Part shown: piece by piece, positions 1 through 7,407 of the stretch
Position numbering within the stretch: the first letter of the stretch is position 1
Layout: the number at the start of each line of letters is the position of its first letter
Source of the DNA: Bacteroidota bacterium
GTDB taxonomy: Bacteria; Bacteroidota; Bacteroidia; Flavobacteriales; Schleiferiaceae
NCBI GenBank assembly: GCA_005786915.1
Contig: SYCM01000047.1
Coordinates: 1 to 10,565, forward strand
Direction of reading: 5' to 3'
DNA length: 10,565 nucleotides
Notes under the pieces: model-generated
Databases searched by the model: none
What the model was told of the DNA's origin: nothing
The model's input: the letters and a program-made list of their open reading frames with translations, nothing else
Program-made: the position numbers and the translations under genes

Positions 1-947
1 ACCATGTCTACGTTGCCGTCTCCGTCAAAGTCGTAGTCGTACATGCGGTAGTTGGTGTAGTACCCGTTGATGGTGTCGGTGTTTCCGTAGTACGAACCGT
101 ATCCCGGACCGTAGGACTTCTGGTACTTGACGTAGGTGTCGGGGTTGATGCTGCCCACGGTGATTCCGCTGGACAGGGTAACTCCAAGACCCTTGCGGGC
201 TGCACCTTTCTTGGTGGTGATGAGCACGACGCCGTTGGCCGCACGTGAACCGTACAGGGCCGTTGCCGCTGCACCTTTCAGTACCGTTACTTTGTCGATG
301 TCTTCAGGGTTGATGTCCATAGCGGCGTTACCGTAGTCGTATCCGCCACGGCCCGTGCGCTGGTCGCTCGAGTTGTAAATGTCGTTTGAGATGGGGATAC
401 CGTCGACGACGAACAACGCTTGGTTGTTTCCGGTCAGCGACTTGTATCCGCGAACGACGACGTTCGAAGAACCACCCATCGTACCCGACTGGCGAATGGT
501 GACCCCAGCAACCTTACCTGAAAGCGAAGCCATGAAGTTGGCGTCTTTCACTTTGGTTACTTCGGCACCGCTCACCTCTTGTACGGCATAGCCAACGGTC
601 TTTTTGTCGCGGGTAATACCCAAGGCCGTTACGACTACTTCGTCGAGTTTGCTGGTAGATTCCGCCAATTTGACATTGACTACAGCACCCGAAGCTGCGA
701 CCTCCTGGGAGGCGTAACCGAGTGCGGAGAAAACCAATACCGCGTTCTGACCGGCCGTGATGGAGTATTTACCATCAAAGTTGGTCGCCGCTGCATTGTT
801 GGTGCCCTTGACTCGGACTGATACCGAGGGGAGGCCTTCGCCCGAAGCTGCGTCGGTTACCGTACCGGAAACCGTGCGCTGCGCAAAGGCAGACACGGAC
901 AGTAGGGCCGCTGCAACGAAGGCAAGAAAAGATGCTCTGCGTTTCAT
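1..947 (-). CDS. SusC/RagA-family TonB-dependent outer-membrane receptor, 5' part only
   Basis: This is the N-terminal portion (315 codons) of an outer-membrane receptor that imports oligosaccharides, peptides or other large nutrients using TonB energy; it runs off the left edge. Visible in order: a signal peptide of about 22 residues ending AFA-Q; a carboxypeptidase-regulatory-like beta domain to about residue 95 (GTVTDAASGEGLPSVSV, then FDGKYSI and LVFSALGY); a TonB-box-like DEVVVTALG near residue 101; and a plug domain with VVDGIPI near 180 and the SusC hallmark ALYGSRAANGVVLITTKKG near 230-247. The start follows MKRR and a hydrophobic stretch, typical of secreted proteins. Near the cut end lies DFDGDGNVD, a DxDxDG calcium-loop-like stretch. 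Full-length members have roughly 1000 residues. A SusD partner would be expected beyond the left edge. It follows the polysaccharide genes on the same strand after a 100-base spacer. The family is certain; the substrate is unknown. Confidence 0.95.
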   Translation of the reverse strand, partial: MKRRASFLAFVAAALLSVSAFAQRTVSGTVTDAASGEGLPSVSVRVKGTNNAAATNFDGKYSITAGQNAVLVFSALGYASQEVAASGAVVNVKLAESTSKLDEVVVTALGITRDKKTVGYAVQEVSGAEVTKVKDANFMASLSGKVAGVTIRQSGTMGGSSNVVVRGYKSLTGNNQALFVVDGIPISNDIYNSSDQRTGRGGYDYGNAAMDINPEDIDKVTVLKGAAATALYGSRAANGVVLITTKKGAARKGLGVTLSSGITVGSINPDTYVKYQKSYGPGYGSYYGNTDTINGYYTNYRMYDYDFDGDGNVDM

Positions 948-1047
948 AAGTGTTAATGAATTATTAAGGTGAATGCAAAGTAGTGAAAATTTACATTGGT
1001 TCTTCATTAAAACGAATAACCAGTATTTAAAAGCGCAATGCGGCGGA
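948..1047 (-). promoter_or_regulatory. AT-rich spacer with candidate promoter for the SusC-like gene
   Basis: This 100-base gap between the ligase-like gene and the receptor gene is strikingly AT-rich against its GC-rich surroundings. Read on the minus strand it contains TACTTTG at 982-976 and TAAATTTT at 993-986. Both resemble the Bacteroidota -7 element TAnnTTTG: the first has a one-base spacing change and the second a final T instead of G. The first would start a transcript with a leader of roughly 20-25 bases ending at the ATG at 947. I see no clear -33 TTG box at the right distance and no convincing hairpin-plus-U-tract terminator after the upstream gene. The receptor could therefore have its own promoter and also be reached by read-through. 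Confidence 0.35.
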
Positions 1048-2478
1048 CTAGCGGGGCGCCGAAGTCCGGTCCGCCCAGGCCACAAGGGCTGCGCTCATCC
1101 ACACCAGCACTGCACCCTTGTCGAGGTCCAGGAAGTTGTTGAGCACCCCGTGCACCCAGTAGGTGACCAGGCCCAGCATCGCGACCAAGAGCAAGCTGCG
1201 GTCTTCGCCCGGCGGCATGCGTAGGTAGGCGCGGGATCCGCTGCGAAAGAGCACTAAGAGCAGCGCCGCAACCAGCACAAGGCCAGGCCAGCCCTGCTCC
1301 GCCAAAGGGCCAATGTACTCGGAGTGGGCGTTGCCCAAATCGCCCGCATTGGTCGATATAATGGTAAGCTGCGAGGAGTGCTGAAAGGGGGCGTACTGAA
1401 ACTGGTAGGTACCCAGTCCCCAACCGGTGTGCGGGCGCTCCTGCCACATGCGCAGCGCCGAGGCCCAGCGGTTGAGTCGCTCCAGGTTGGACGCGTCGGT
1501 CGAAATGTTAGAGGCGCTTTGGATGTGCTCGCTGAAGTTGTCGCTGGAGACCGTGTCGTTTTTGGTAAAGATGCGAACCCACTGGTCCTGCGTGGCCCAC
1601 AAGGCGGTGAGGCCGATTAGGGCGATCAGGGCGATTTGCCGCGCCGAAATCCGCCAGGCAAACACGAGGTACACCGCGCCCGCCGCCGCCAAACTCAGCC
1701 AGGCCGCCCGGGTGTAGGAGAACACCAAGGCAACCGTCAGCAGCAACCAAAGTCCGAGGTGCACGAAGCGAGCGACTAAGGACTGCGGCCGCGCAAGAGC
1801 CCACACCGACCAAGGGTAGACAAAGGCCAGGGCCATGCCGTACACCGTGTGCTCCTTGTAGAAGGGAAACATGACCCAGGTCGAGGTCTCCTTAGAAAAG
1901 CCGTACTGGGCGTGGACGTACAGGGTCCAAAGCGCCGCCACCGCTAGGCTGAACGTGTACAGCGGAAAAACCAAGCGCCGCGCCCAAGCCTTTTCAAACG
2001 CGGTCCCCAGCATAAAGTACATGGGCAGCAAAAACCACAGCCGGCTGAGCACGGCCTTGAAACTGACCAGCGGCATCTCGCTGAAGAGGACAGTGACCGC
2101 CATCCACGCGAGCTGCAGCAGCACGACCAAGGTAAGCGGCTGCTTGAGGATCGGCCACGGCAGCCGTCCGAGGTGCAGAAAACGGACCAACGCAAAAAAC
2201 GAAAGGCCCGCCAAGAGCACCTCGCCGGGCAGGCTGAGCCCCAGATTGAAGTCGGATTCCTTAAGCGTGATCGAAAGGGGCGTGAGCGCCACTACCGCCA
2301 AAAGCAGGCTCTCGACGTGGTAGAGCGCCCACAGCACGACAGCCAGGGCAAACGGCACGGCGGCCACGGCATAGGCCTCAAAGGCTACGGCGGTTCCCGT
2401 GGCCACGGCCAAACCGACCGCCGCCCACCAACCGGTGCGCCCGCTTAAGACGGGAGCTTGTCCTTGAGCTCCTTCCAT
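1048..2478 (-). CDS. O-antigen ligase / Wzy-type polysaccharide polymerase (Wzy_C family membrane protein)
   Basis: This 476-residue inner-membrane protein has about 11-12 hydrophobic segments. Family members either polymerise lipid-linked repeat units (Wzy) or ligate polysaccharide to an acceptor (WaaL), working on the periplasmic side. Diagnostic features: SYTRAAWL around 254-261 in a membrane segment; then a large, mostly polar loop of about 300-390 holding NLERLNRW (331-338), PHTGWGLGTY (349-358) and NAHSEY (383-388) followed by LAEQGWPGL. This is the usual P-x-x-G-x-G then H-x-E-Y layout of the O-antigen ligase domain. The ATG chosen overlaps the end of the Wzz gene by 34 bases; in-frame TTG or GTG codons at 23 and 25 are possible later starts. 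Beside a flippase and a Wzz, the polymerase role is favoured over ligation, but sequence alone does not separate them. Confidence 0.88.
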   Translation of the reverse strand: MEGAQGQAPVLSGRTGWWAAVGLAVATGTAVAFEAYAVAAVPFALAVVLWALYHVESLLLAVVALTPLSITLKESDFNLGLSLPGEVLLAGLSFFALVRFLHLGRLPWPILKQPLTLVVLLQLAWMAVTVLFSEMPLVSFKAVLSRLWFLLPMYFMLGTAFEKAWARRLVFPLYTFSLAVAALWTLYVHAQYGFSKETSTWVMFPFYKEHTVYGMALAFVYPWSVWALARPQSLVARFVHLGLWLLLTVALVFSYTRAAWLSLAAAGAVYLVFAWRISARQIALIALIGLTALWATQDQWVRIFTKNDTVSSDNFSEHIQSASNISTDASNLERLNRWASALRMWQERPHTGWGLGTYQFQYAPFQHSSQLTIISTNAGDLGNAHSEYIGPLAEQGWPGLVLVAALLLVLFRSGSRAYLRMPPGEDRSLLLVAMLGLVTYWVHGVLNNFLDLDKGAVLVWMSAALVAWADRTSAPR

Positions 2479-3455
2479 GTGTTGGCGCCCAAAATGACGA
2501 CCATGGTGCTTACAAAAGCCGAGAGGGCTGAAACCACAACGACTAGCCAGCGTACCGGGTACTTTTTCTTGTCTGCCGGCACCGCGGCGTTCACCCGAAA
2601 CGTAGCCGGCAGCACCTGCTGGGCATCGACGCGGGCTTGGTCGAGCTTGGTTTTGACCTTGACCTCTTCTTCTTTCATCAAGTGCAGCTCGTCGCGGAGG
2701 GCCACGTAGCGTCCGCCGTACTTACCCAGTGTGTCCAGCAGTGATTTGAGCTGCTTGATGGTTTTTTCGTTGCGGCCCTCGGCGATGGCGGTGGCGTACT
2801 GCTCCGACACGACCATGGATTGGCCTTCGTACTCGTGCACGCCTTTGCCGCGGAGCACCTTGATTTCGTCTTCCATGTCGCGCAATTCCTTTCGGATTTT
2901 TTGGTACTCGTTCTTAACCAGATTCAATCCCACCACGGCGCGCTCGCGCTGGATACGGCTTTTTACTCGGTCGAGCAGGTCCACGATGGCGTTGGCCATA
3001 TCGGCGGCCATCTGCGGGTCTTCGTCGAGCACCGAAATGCGGACGCTCATGAACTGCGTGCGCTCGAACGATACCTTGTCGTTGAATTCTTCGTGCAGGT
3101 CGGTGCGCAGGGTTTTGCTCGACGGGTCGAGGTCGTAGTGCTCAATGAGGTTGAATCGGGCGGTAATCGTGTCCAGAATGGCGTCCGAAGACAGCACCTG
3201 GAGCAGCTGCTCGGCCTGTTCTTCGGCACCAAACTCGAGAAAGTCCTCGTCTTGGTAGGAGTTCTGGGGCAGCAAGGCCTTGGACGCGGAATTGGTCGTC
3301 GACGGGAACACCACCACCGTGGATTCGTACAAAGGCGTGATGAACCAGGGGCCTGAAGCGACCGCGGCAACCACCGCGGCGACCAGCGGAGCGGCAATCA
3401 GAGCCTTGCGGTTGCGGAACAAAAAAAGCAGCAAATTCTGCGAGCTGGGGTCCAT
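2445..3455 (-). CDS. Wzz-type polysaccharide chain-length determinant protein
   Basis: This 336-residue polysaccharide co-polymerase helps set polymer length in Wzy-dependent pathways. It has the standard two-helix architecture: a short cytoplasmic N-terminus, a membrane helix at about 18-39 followed by YESTVVVFP, a large periplasmic domain, and a second helix at about 302-323 preceded by the basic, proline-containing stretch PADKKKYPVRW. The middle (about 160-280) is charged and heptad-like (KNEYQKIRKELRDMEDEIKV), consistent with the coiled coil of the family. The C-terminus ends 13 residues after the second helix, so no tyrosine autokinase domain is fused. The ATG at 3455 is chosen because the reading frame upstream runs into the end of the sulfotransferase and adds 25 residues unlike the family. 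It sits 13 bases after the sulfotransferase stop and overlaps the ligase-like gene by 34 bases. Confidence 0.88.
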   Translation of the reverse strand: MDPSSQNLLLFLFRNRKALIAAPLVAAVVAAVASGPWFITPLYESTVVVFPSTTNSASKALLPQNSYQDEDFLEFGAEEQAEQLLQVLSSDAILDTITARFNLIEHYDLDPSSKTLRTDLHEEFNDKVSFERTQFMSVRISVLDEDPQMAADMANAIVDLLDRVKSRIQRERAVVGLNLVKNEYQKIRKELRDMEDEIKVLRGKGVHEYEGQSMVVSEQYATAIAEGRNEKTIKQLKSLLDTLGKYGGRYVALRDELHLMKEEEVKVKTKLDQARVDAQQVLPATFRVNAAVPADKKKYPVRWLVVVVSALSAFVSTMVVILGANTWKELKDKLPS

Positions 3456-3468
3456 AGTTATGCGTGAT

Positions 3469-4401
3469 TCAGGTCCACAAAGATAGGTTTTTGCCGAGCA
3501 GCTCTTCGAGGCGCGACAGGTCGTCGGCAAAGTAGGTCCAGGCGGCCGTGCGATCTTCGGACGTCAACTTGAGCGGCTTGGCGGCGGCCGTAGCCGATTG
3601 GGCGCTCCGCTTGAGGCCCTCGGGCAGGTGGTCTTTGAGCCAACGCCCCACGGGGTGGTGCTGGGCGAACCGCGCCAGGTGGGGCCAGCGCACGTCGTGG
3701 GCGGCGTGCACCCGCTCCGCGTGGGGCAGCGCCACCGCCTCAAGCCCTAGGAAGTCCTGAATCTTCCGCCAAAAAGCCTCGGGCGCGCTGAAGGCCTGCT
3801 CGTACACCGCAACGTGCAGTCGGGCCCCCGAGTGCGTCCAGCGCTCCAGCGAATCGGCGTAGCGGCTGAGGGCCACCAAGTTCTCGCTTTGGCCCCAGGC
3901 GGGCGGGCGGGCGGCGTCTCGGGCCAGCTCCTCGACAAAGCTCCCCGACATAAGGCCGTACTTGCGGGCCATGCGGTAGTGCGAAAAAGCCCGGTCAACG
4001 GGGTTTCGCAGGACGGCAATGGCCTTGATCCCGGGATGGGCCTGGGGCAGCGCGCGGGCGGCCGAGGGGCTCCAGAAGTAGCTGGTCGATGCCTCCATGC
4101 GGATCTGCCCGGGCTGGGCGTGTGCCCAAAGCCGTGCGTAATGCTCGGGCTGTCGTACGAAGGCCTGATGCCGGGGCGGAAGGGGGTCGGCCTGGCTCCA
4201 GTAGTCCGCGCCGGCGTCGGGCGAAACGCGCAAAAACGCCGAGCTGAACGTCGACGGATCCAGCTCCTCGGCGTAGAAATTGGGTTCCTTGATGCGCGAC
4301 ATAGCCACCCCCGGATGGGCGTTCAGCCAGTCCGCAAGCGTCGTGCTTCCGGATTTGGGCACCCCGATGAGCGCAGCGTCGAGCACGGGTATCAACGCCA
4401 T
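3469..4401 (-). CDS. PAPS-dependent sulfotransferase, probably acting on a glycan
   Basis: This 310-residue enzyme is predicted to transfer sulfate from PAPS to a carbohydrate hydroxyl or amine. The 5'-phosphosulfate loop is clear near the N-terminus (GVPKSGSTT, 13-21, with K16 as catalytic candidate). It is followed by KEPNFY (38-43), a motif common in bacterial and heparan-type sulfotransferases. The 3'-phosphate-binding motif is LRNPVDRAFSHY (131-142, with R132 and S140). The C-terminus LEELLGKNLSLW matches the usual end of this group. There is no signal peptide or membrane segment, so it likely works in the cytoplasm on a lipid-linked repeat unit. The ATG at 4401 sits just before the loop; an earlier in-frame ATG at 4623 would add 74 arginine-rich residues read from within the flippase gene. 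It overlaps the flippase stop by 10 bases, suggesting coupled translation. Confidence 0.92.
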   Translation of the reverse strand: MALIPVLDAALIGVPKSGSTTLADWLNAHPGVAMSRIKEPNFYAEELDPSTFSSAFLRVSPDAGADYWSQADPLPPRHQAFVRQPEHYARLWAHAQPGQIRMEASTSYFWSPSAARALPQAHPGIKAIAVLRNPVDRAFSHYRMARKYGLMSGSFVEELARDAARPPAWGQSENLVALSRYADSLERWTHSGARLHVAVYEQAFSAPEAFWRKIQDFLGLEAVALPHAERVHAAHDVRWPHLARFAQHHPVGRWLKDHLPEGLKRSAQSATAAAKPLKLTSEDRTAAWTYFADDLSRLEELLGKNLSLWT

Positions 4402-5651
4402 AAGGCCAGGCTTCGTATGCCGGTCCTGCGGCGCACCGCGACGAGGGCCCAGACGTTCCACAAAATCATCGTTCCCGAGGTCGCCCAGGCGGCCCCAGCC
4501 GCGCCGAGCCAGGGAATCAAGACCAAGTTGGCCCCTGCGTTGGCCGCGGCAGCGACGGTCATCGTGCGCCGAGCGGACTGCTCGTGGCCCGTTAGGTTGA
4601 GCAAGTACATCACCGGACCGCACAAGGCGTTCACCACCTGCCCCAGCGCCAGGATGCGAAGGAGTCCGGCGAGCGGAACCAAATCCGCGCTAAACCACGA
4701 GAGCAGCCAGGGCGCAAAGAGCACAATACCTATAAAGGCCGGCGCACTCACGGCGGCGTTCAGCAGGGCCACGCGCCGCACCTCATCCTGGAGCTCGTCG
4801 CGGCGGCCTTGGGTCCAGAGTTCCGAAATCTTGGGTCCGAGGGAGGCGTTGATGGCAAACTGCGCGAAGGTGATCAGGGTTCCGATTTTGAACGCAACAC
4901 GGTAGCCGCCCACGTCGTCGGCGTCGAGGAAGTAGCCGAGCATCAGAGTGTCGGTCCAGGTCATGACCATGAACAGGGTGCCGGTCAGGAACATGGCGGT
5001 GGCCGTTCCGCGCAGTGCCCACAGGCTGCCCAGTTCAACCTGGCGCACGCGGAGCCATCCCGGGCCCACCGCTAGCAACGCAGCGGCCGCCAGCGCGCCC
5101 ACGGCGTACTCGGGCCGGTCAAGGCCGGGAACCAGCGCCATGAACAGGGCCACGCCGCCCAGCATGATGCTGCTTTGCAGCAAACCAAAGGAGGTATAGC
5201 GGTGCTGGGCGCGCTGGGCCTCCGACCACACCTGCATGACGGTCCAGGCGGGCATGGCGAGCGCGGCACTCCGCCATAGGCCCGTGAATCCCCCGTAATG
5301 TTCGGTCAGGAAGGGCGCGGCGAACCAAAGCACGGCCCCCACCAGCAGCGAACCGAGCAGCGAGGCGGTCATCGCTTGGTCCACAAAATGCCGGGCAGCT
5401 TGCGGACTGCGGGCGGGCACCTCCCGAATCAAGAGTCCGTCCAGGCCCCACTTAGCCGCCACCGAACCAATGCTGAGCACGGTAAAGGCCAACTCGAAGT
5501 AGCCGTACCCACTCGCCCCCAAGCGGCGCAGGGCCAGAAAGGCAAAGGCGTAGCCCGCCACCGCGCCCGCCACCTTGAGCGCCAGCACGAGGCCCGAACG
5601 GCGAAGGACCAGCTTCCAGGCATCCAAACGGGTCGACCATGAATACGGCAT
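4392..5651 (-). CDS. wzx: Wzx-type polysaccharide flippase (MATE/MVF-like superfamily)
   Basis: This 419-residue inner-membrane protein has about 12 hydrophobic segments and belongs to the polysaccharide flippase family, which moves undecaprenyl-linked sugar repeat units to the periplasmic face. Typical features are an N-terminal first helix after a short basic stretch (KLVLRRSGLVLALKVAGAV), FLALRRLGASGYGYFELAFT in the first two helices, WTDTLMLGYFLDADDVGGYR in the middle (the family's D-x-x-x-L/I-G-x-F then G-x-Y pattern), and PVMYLLNLTGHEQSARR before the last helices. It is the first gene of the minus-strand polysaccharide operon and its stop overlaps the sulfotransferase start. The ATG at 5651 is the first in frame and is preceded by GACCTTTGCCGC, a block nearly identical to the one before hutU. 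The family is secure; the exact sugar cargo is unknown. Confidence 0.9.
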   Translation of the reverse strand: MPYSWSTRLDAWKLVLRRSGLVLALKVAGAVAGYAFAFLALRRLGASGYGYFELAFTVLSIGSVAAKWGLDGLLIREVPARSPQAARHFVDQAMTASLLGSLLVGAVLWFAAPFLTEHYGGFTGLWRSAALAMPAWTVMQVWSEAQRAQHRYTSFGLLQSSIMLGGVALFMALVPGLDRPEYAVGALAAAALLAVGPGWLRVRQVELGSLWALRGTATAMFLTGTLFMVMTWTDTLMLGYFLDADDVGGYRVAFKIGTLITFAQFAINASLGPKISELWTQGRRDELQDEVRRVALLNAAVSAPAFIGIVLFAPWLLSWFSADLVPLAGLLRILALGQVVNALCGPVMYLLNLTGHEQSARRTMTVAAAANAGANLVLIPWLGAAGAAWATSGTMILWNVWALVAVRRRTGIRSLALWR

Positions 5652-5680
5652 GCGGCAAAGGTCATACTTTTGGCGGCATG
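5649..5680. promoter_or_regulatory. Divergent start/promoter element between wzx and the glycosyltransferase
   Basis: Only 26 bases separate the divergent start codons at 5651 (minus) and 5678 (plus). Each side carries a TTTG box a few bases from its ATG. The plus strand has TACTTTTG (5665-5672), a full match to the Bacteroidota -7 consensus TAnnTTTG, five bases before the ATG. The minus strand has GACCTTTG (5663-5656), one mismatch, four bases before the ATG. The two halves form an imperfect dyad: CATGCGGCAAAG at 5649-5660 against CTTTTGGCGGCATG at 5667-5680. If these are real -7 boxes, transcripts would begin at or very near the start codons. No clear -33 TTG box was found, so the promoter reading is tentative. 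Confidence 0.4.
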
Positions 5681-6829
5681 ACCCATGCCCCCCGACCTTT
5701 TCGACTGGCGGTCAACGCGCGCTGGCTACTTGCGGGCTCGCTGGAGGGCACCGGGTGGTACAGCCACCGCCTGCTGGAGCGGCTGTGCGCCACGCCCGAC
5801 TGGGAAGTGCACCTTTTCTTTGACCGCTGCGTCGAGGGCTTTGACTACCCCGGAGCGGTGAAGGACGTCGTGGGGCTTCCGGCGCGCCACCCCTGGCTCT
5901 GGAAGCTGTGGAACGAGCGCTCGGTGCCCTGGATGCTGTGCCGCATCAAGGCCGACGCCTACTGGTCGCCCGACGGCCTCTTGCCTTCGCGAACCGCCCT
6001 CAAGCGGGTTGGCTTGGGCGGACTACCCCTCGCGGCGACCGTGCACGACCTGAACTTTGTCCACCAGCCCGAGGGAATTCCGCCGCGGGTGGGCCAGTAC
6101 TACCGGCGGGTGGTGGCGCGCGGAGTGGCCGAGGCCAACCTGCTCTTCACCGTGTCGCAAACGTCCAAAAACGACCTTGCGGCGACCTACGGGGCGGACC
6201 CCGAACGCATCGTCGTGACCTACAACGCGCCCCAGCAGGCCTTTGCTCCGCAGGCGAACGGCGGCGAAGCGCGGCAGCGGTGGGCCGGCGGCAAACCCTA
6301 TTTTTTGTTTGTCGGCGCGTTCACCCCGCGCAAAAACGTGGCGACCCTCCTGCGGGCCTACGGCGCGTTCCAGTCGCGGTATCCGGAGCGGAACGAGCAG
6401 CTCGTGCTCGTGGGAAATCCGCTGCACCGCGACGCTGAGCTGGAACAGCTGGCGCGTGCGGCCGGGCCGGGGGTGCACTGGGCCGGACGTGCCGAAGGAA
6501 GCGACCTGAACGCCCTGTACTCGGGGGCCCTGGCCTTTTGCTTTCCCTCCAAGTTTGAGGGCTTCGGCATTCCCTTGATCGAGGCGATGGCTTCGGGCTG
6601 CCCGGTGCTCAGCAGCTCCGCCAGCTGCATGCCCGAAGTAGCCGGTGATGCCGCCCGGTACGCGGCGCCCGACGACGTCGACGCGTGGACGGAACTGCTC
6701 TATCGGGCTGCGACCGAAGACGCCCAGGAATGGATTCAGCGCGGACTCGCCCAGGCCGCCCGGTACGACTGGAACCAGAGTGCCGCCACCGCCCGCGCGG
6801 CCCTCGAAACCTTGCGCCCAGCCCGATGA
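5678..6829 (+). CDS. Glycosyltransferase, GT4-like (GT-B fold)
   Basis: This 383-residue cytoplasmic or membrane-associated enzyme is predicted to add a sugar from a nucleotide-activated donor, retaining its configuration, to a growing lipid-linked glycan. The N-terminal half begins RLAVNARWLLAGSLEGTGWY, the usual acceptor-domain opening with a glycine-rich turn, and has HDL at 123-125. The C-terminal half carries LFVGAFTPRKN (210-220, with the donor-binding R/K pair) and the E-x7-E motif FEGFGIPLIEAMASGCPV (E294 and E302), then MPEVAGDAARY. Length is normal for the family. The start at 5678 is preferred to the in-frame ATG at 5639, which would overlap the divergent flippase gene and add 13 residues unlike the family. 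It lies beside the polysaccharide operon and overlaps rnhB by the tetramer ATGA. Donor and linkage cannot be predicted. Confidence 0.92.
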   Translation: MTHAPRPFRLAVNARWLLAGSLEGTGWYSHRLLERLCATPDWEVHLFFDRCVEGFDYPGAVKDVVGLPARHPWLWKLWNERSVPWMLCRIKADAYWSPDGLLPSRTALKRVGLGGLPLAATVHDLNFVHQPEGIPPRVGQYYRRVVARGVAEANLLFTVSQTSKNDLAATYGADPERIVVTYNAPQQAFAPQANGGEARQRWAGGKPYFLFVGAFTPRKNVATLLRAYGAFQSRYPERNEQLVLVGNPLHRDAELEQLARAAGPGVHWAGRAEGSDLNALYSGALAFCFPSKFEGFGIPLIEAMASGCPVLSSSASCMPEVAGDAARYAAPDDVDAWTELLYRAATEDAQEWIQRGLAQAARYDWNQSAATARAALETLRPAR

Positions 6830-7407
6830 AGCATACCGCGGGAGTGGACGAGGCCGGCCGCGGACCCTTGGCAGGTCCTGTGGTCGCCGCCGCCGTGCTT
6901 TGGAGGGACGACTACCGGATCGACGGGCTTACCGACTCCAAAAAACTGAGCTCCGCCCAGCGGGACCGCCTGCGGACCGAACTCGAGGACCTCTTGCCGC
7001 GAACGCACTGGGCCGTGGGCATCGCCAGCGCCGCCGAAATCGACGAAATCAACATTTTGCAGGCGACCTACCTCGCCATGCACCGCGCCATTGCCCAACT
7101 CGAGCCCGCGCCCACGCTGCTGCTGGTCGACGGAAACCGCTTCAAGCCCTATGCAGGAATCGCGCACCGCTGCGAGGTCAAGGGCGACGCGCGATTTCAG
7201 GCCATTTCTGCCGCGTCCATCTTTGCCAAAACGGAACGCGACCGCCTGATGACGGAACTCCACGAAGCGTTTCCGCACTACGGCTGGGACCGCAACATGG
7301 GCTACCCCAGCCCCGCCCACCGCGCCGCCCTTGAGGTGCACGGCCCCAGCCCTTGGCATCGCCGTAGTTTTGCCTGGAAACCAAGCCAATTAAGCCTCGA
7401 ACTATGA
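6826..7407 (+). CDS. rnhB: Ribonuclease HII
   Basis: This 193-residue cytoplasmic enzyme cleaves RNA in RNA/DNA hybrids, including single ribonucleotides misincorporated into DNA, using divalent metal. The catalytic carboxylates of the type 2 family are all visible: D8 and E9 in GVDEAGRGPLAGPVV, D102 in LLLVDGNRF and D121 in KGDARFQAISAASIFAK. Further family signatures are TDSKKL (36-41), TERDRLM and MGYPSPAH (158-165), with HRRSF near the C-terminus. Length is typical. Start and stop are fixed by ATGA overlaps with the glycosyltransferase upstream and the lipoprotein downstream, so the three are probably one translationally coupled transcript. A DNA-maintenance enzyme directly behind a polysaccharide glycosyltransferase is a chance-looking but tight arrangement. 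Confidence 0.97.
   Translation: MKHTAGVDEAGRGPLAGPVVAAAVLWRDDYRIDGLTDSKKLSSAQRDRLRTELEDLLPRTHWAVGIASAAEIDEINILQATYLAMHRAIAQLEPAPTLLLVDGNRFKPYAGIAHRCEVKGDARFQAISAASIFAKTERDRLMTELHEAFPHYGWDRNMGYPSPAHRAALEVHGPSPWHRRSFAWKPSQLSLEL

Noticed and set aside
1021..1047. Possible terminator after the ligase-like gene (CGCATTGCG followed by CTTTTAAA on the minus strand).
   Set aside because: The palindrome leaves a loop of only one to three bases and a very short stem, so it cannot form a convincing Rho-independent terminator.
2820..3356. A plus-strand open frame of 178 codons antisense to the Wzz gene.
   Set aside because: It mirrors the opposite-strand codons (many H, V, E runs), has no motif, and lies inside a well-supported gene.
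4402..4623. Extended sulfotransferase start at 4623, adding 74 residues.
   Set aside because: The extra residues are read from inside the flippase gene in another frame, are arginine-rich, and family members begin just before the phosphosulfate loop.
3814..4905. A long plus-strand open frame (363 codons) antisense to the sulfotransferase and flippase.
   Set aside because: Its product is rich in arginine, glycine and alanine with no domain, and it spans two clear family genes on the other strand. Long antisense frames are expected in GC-rich coding DNA.
5639..5677. Upstream in-frame ATG at 5639 for the glycosyltransferase.
   Set aside because: It would overlap the flippase coding region, and the added MNTACGKGHTFGG is unlike the family; the next ATG follows a TTTG box and fits homolog starts.
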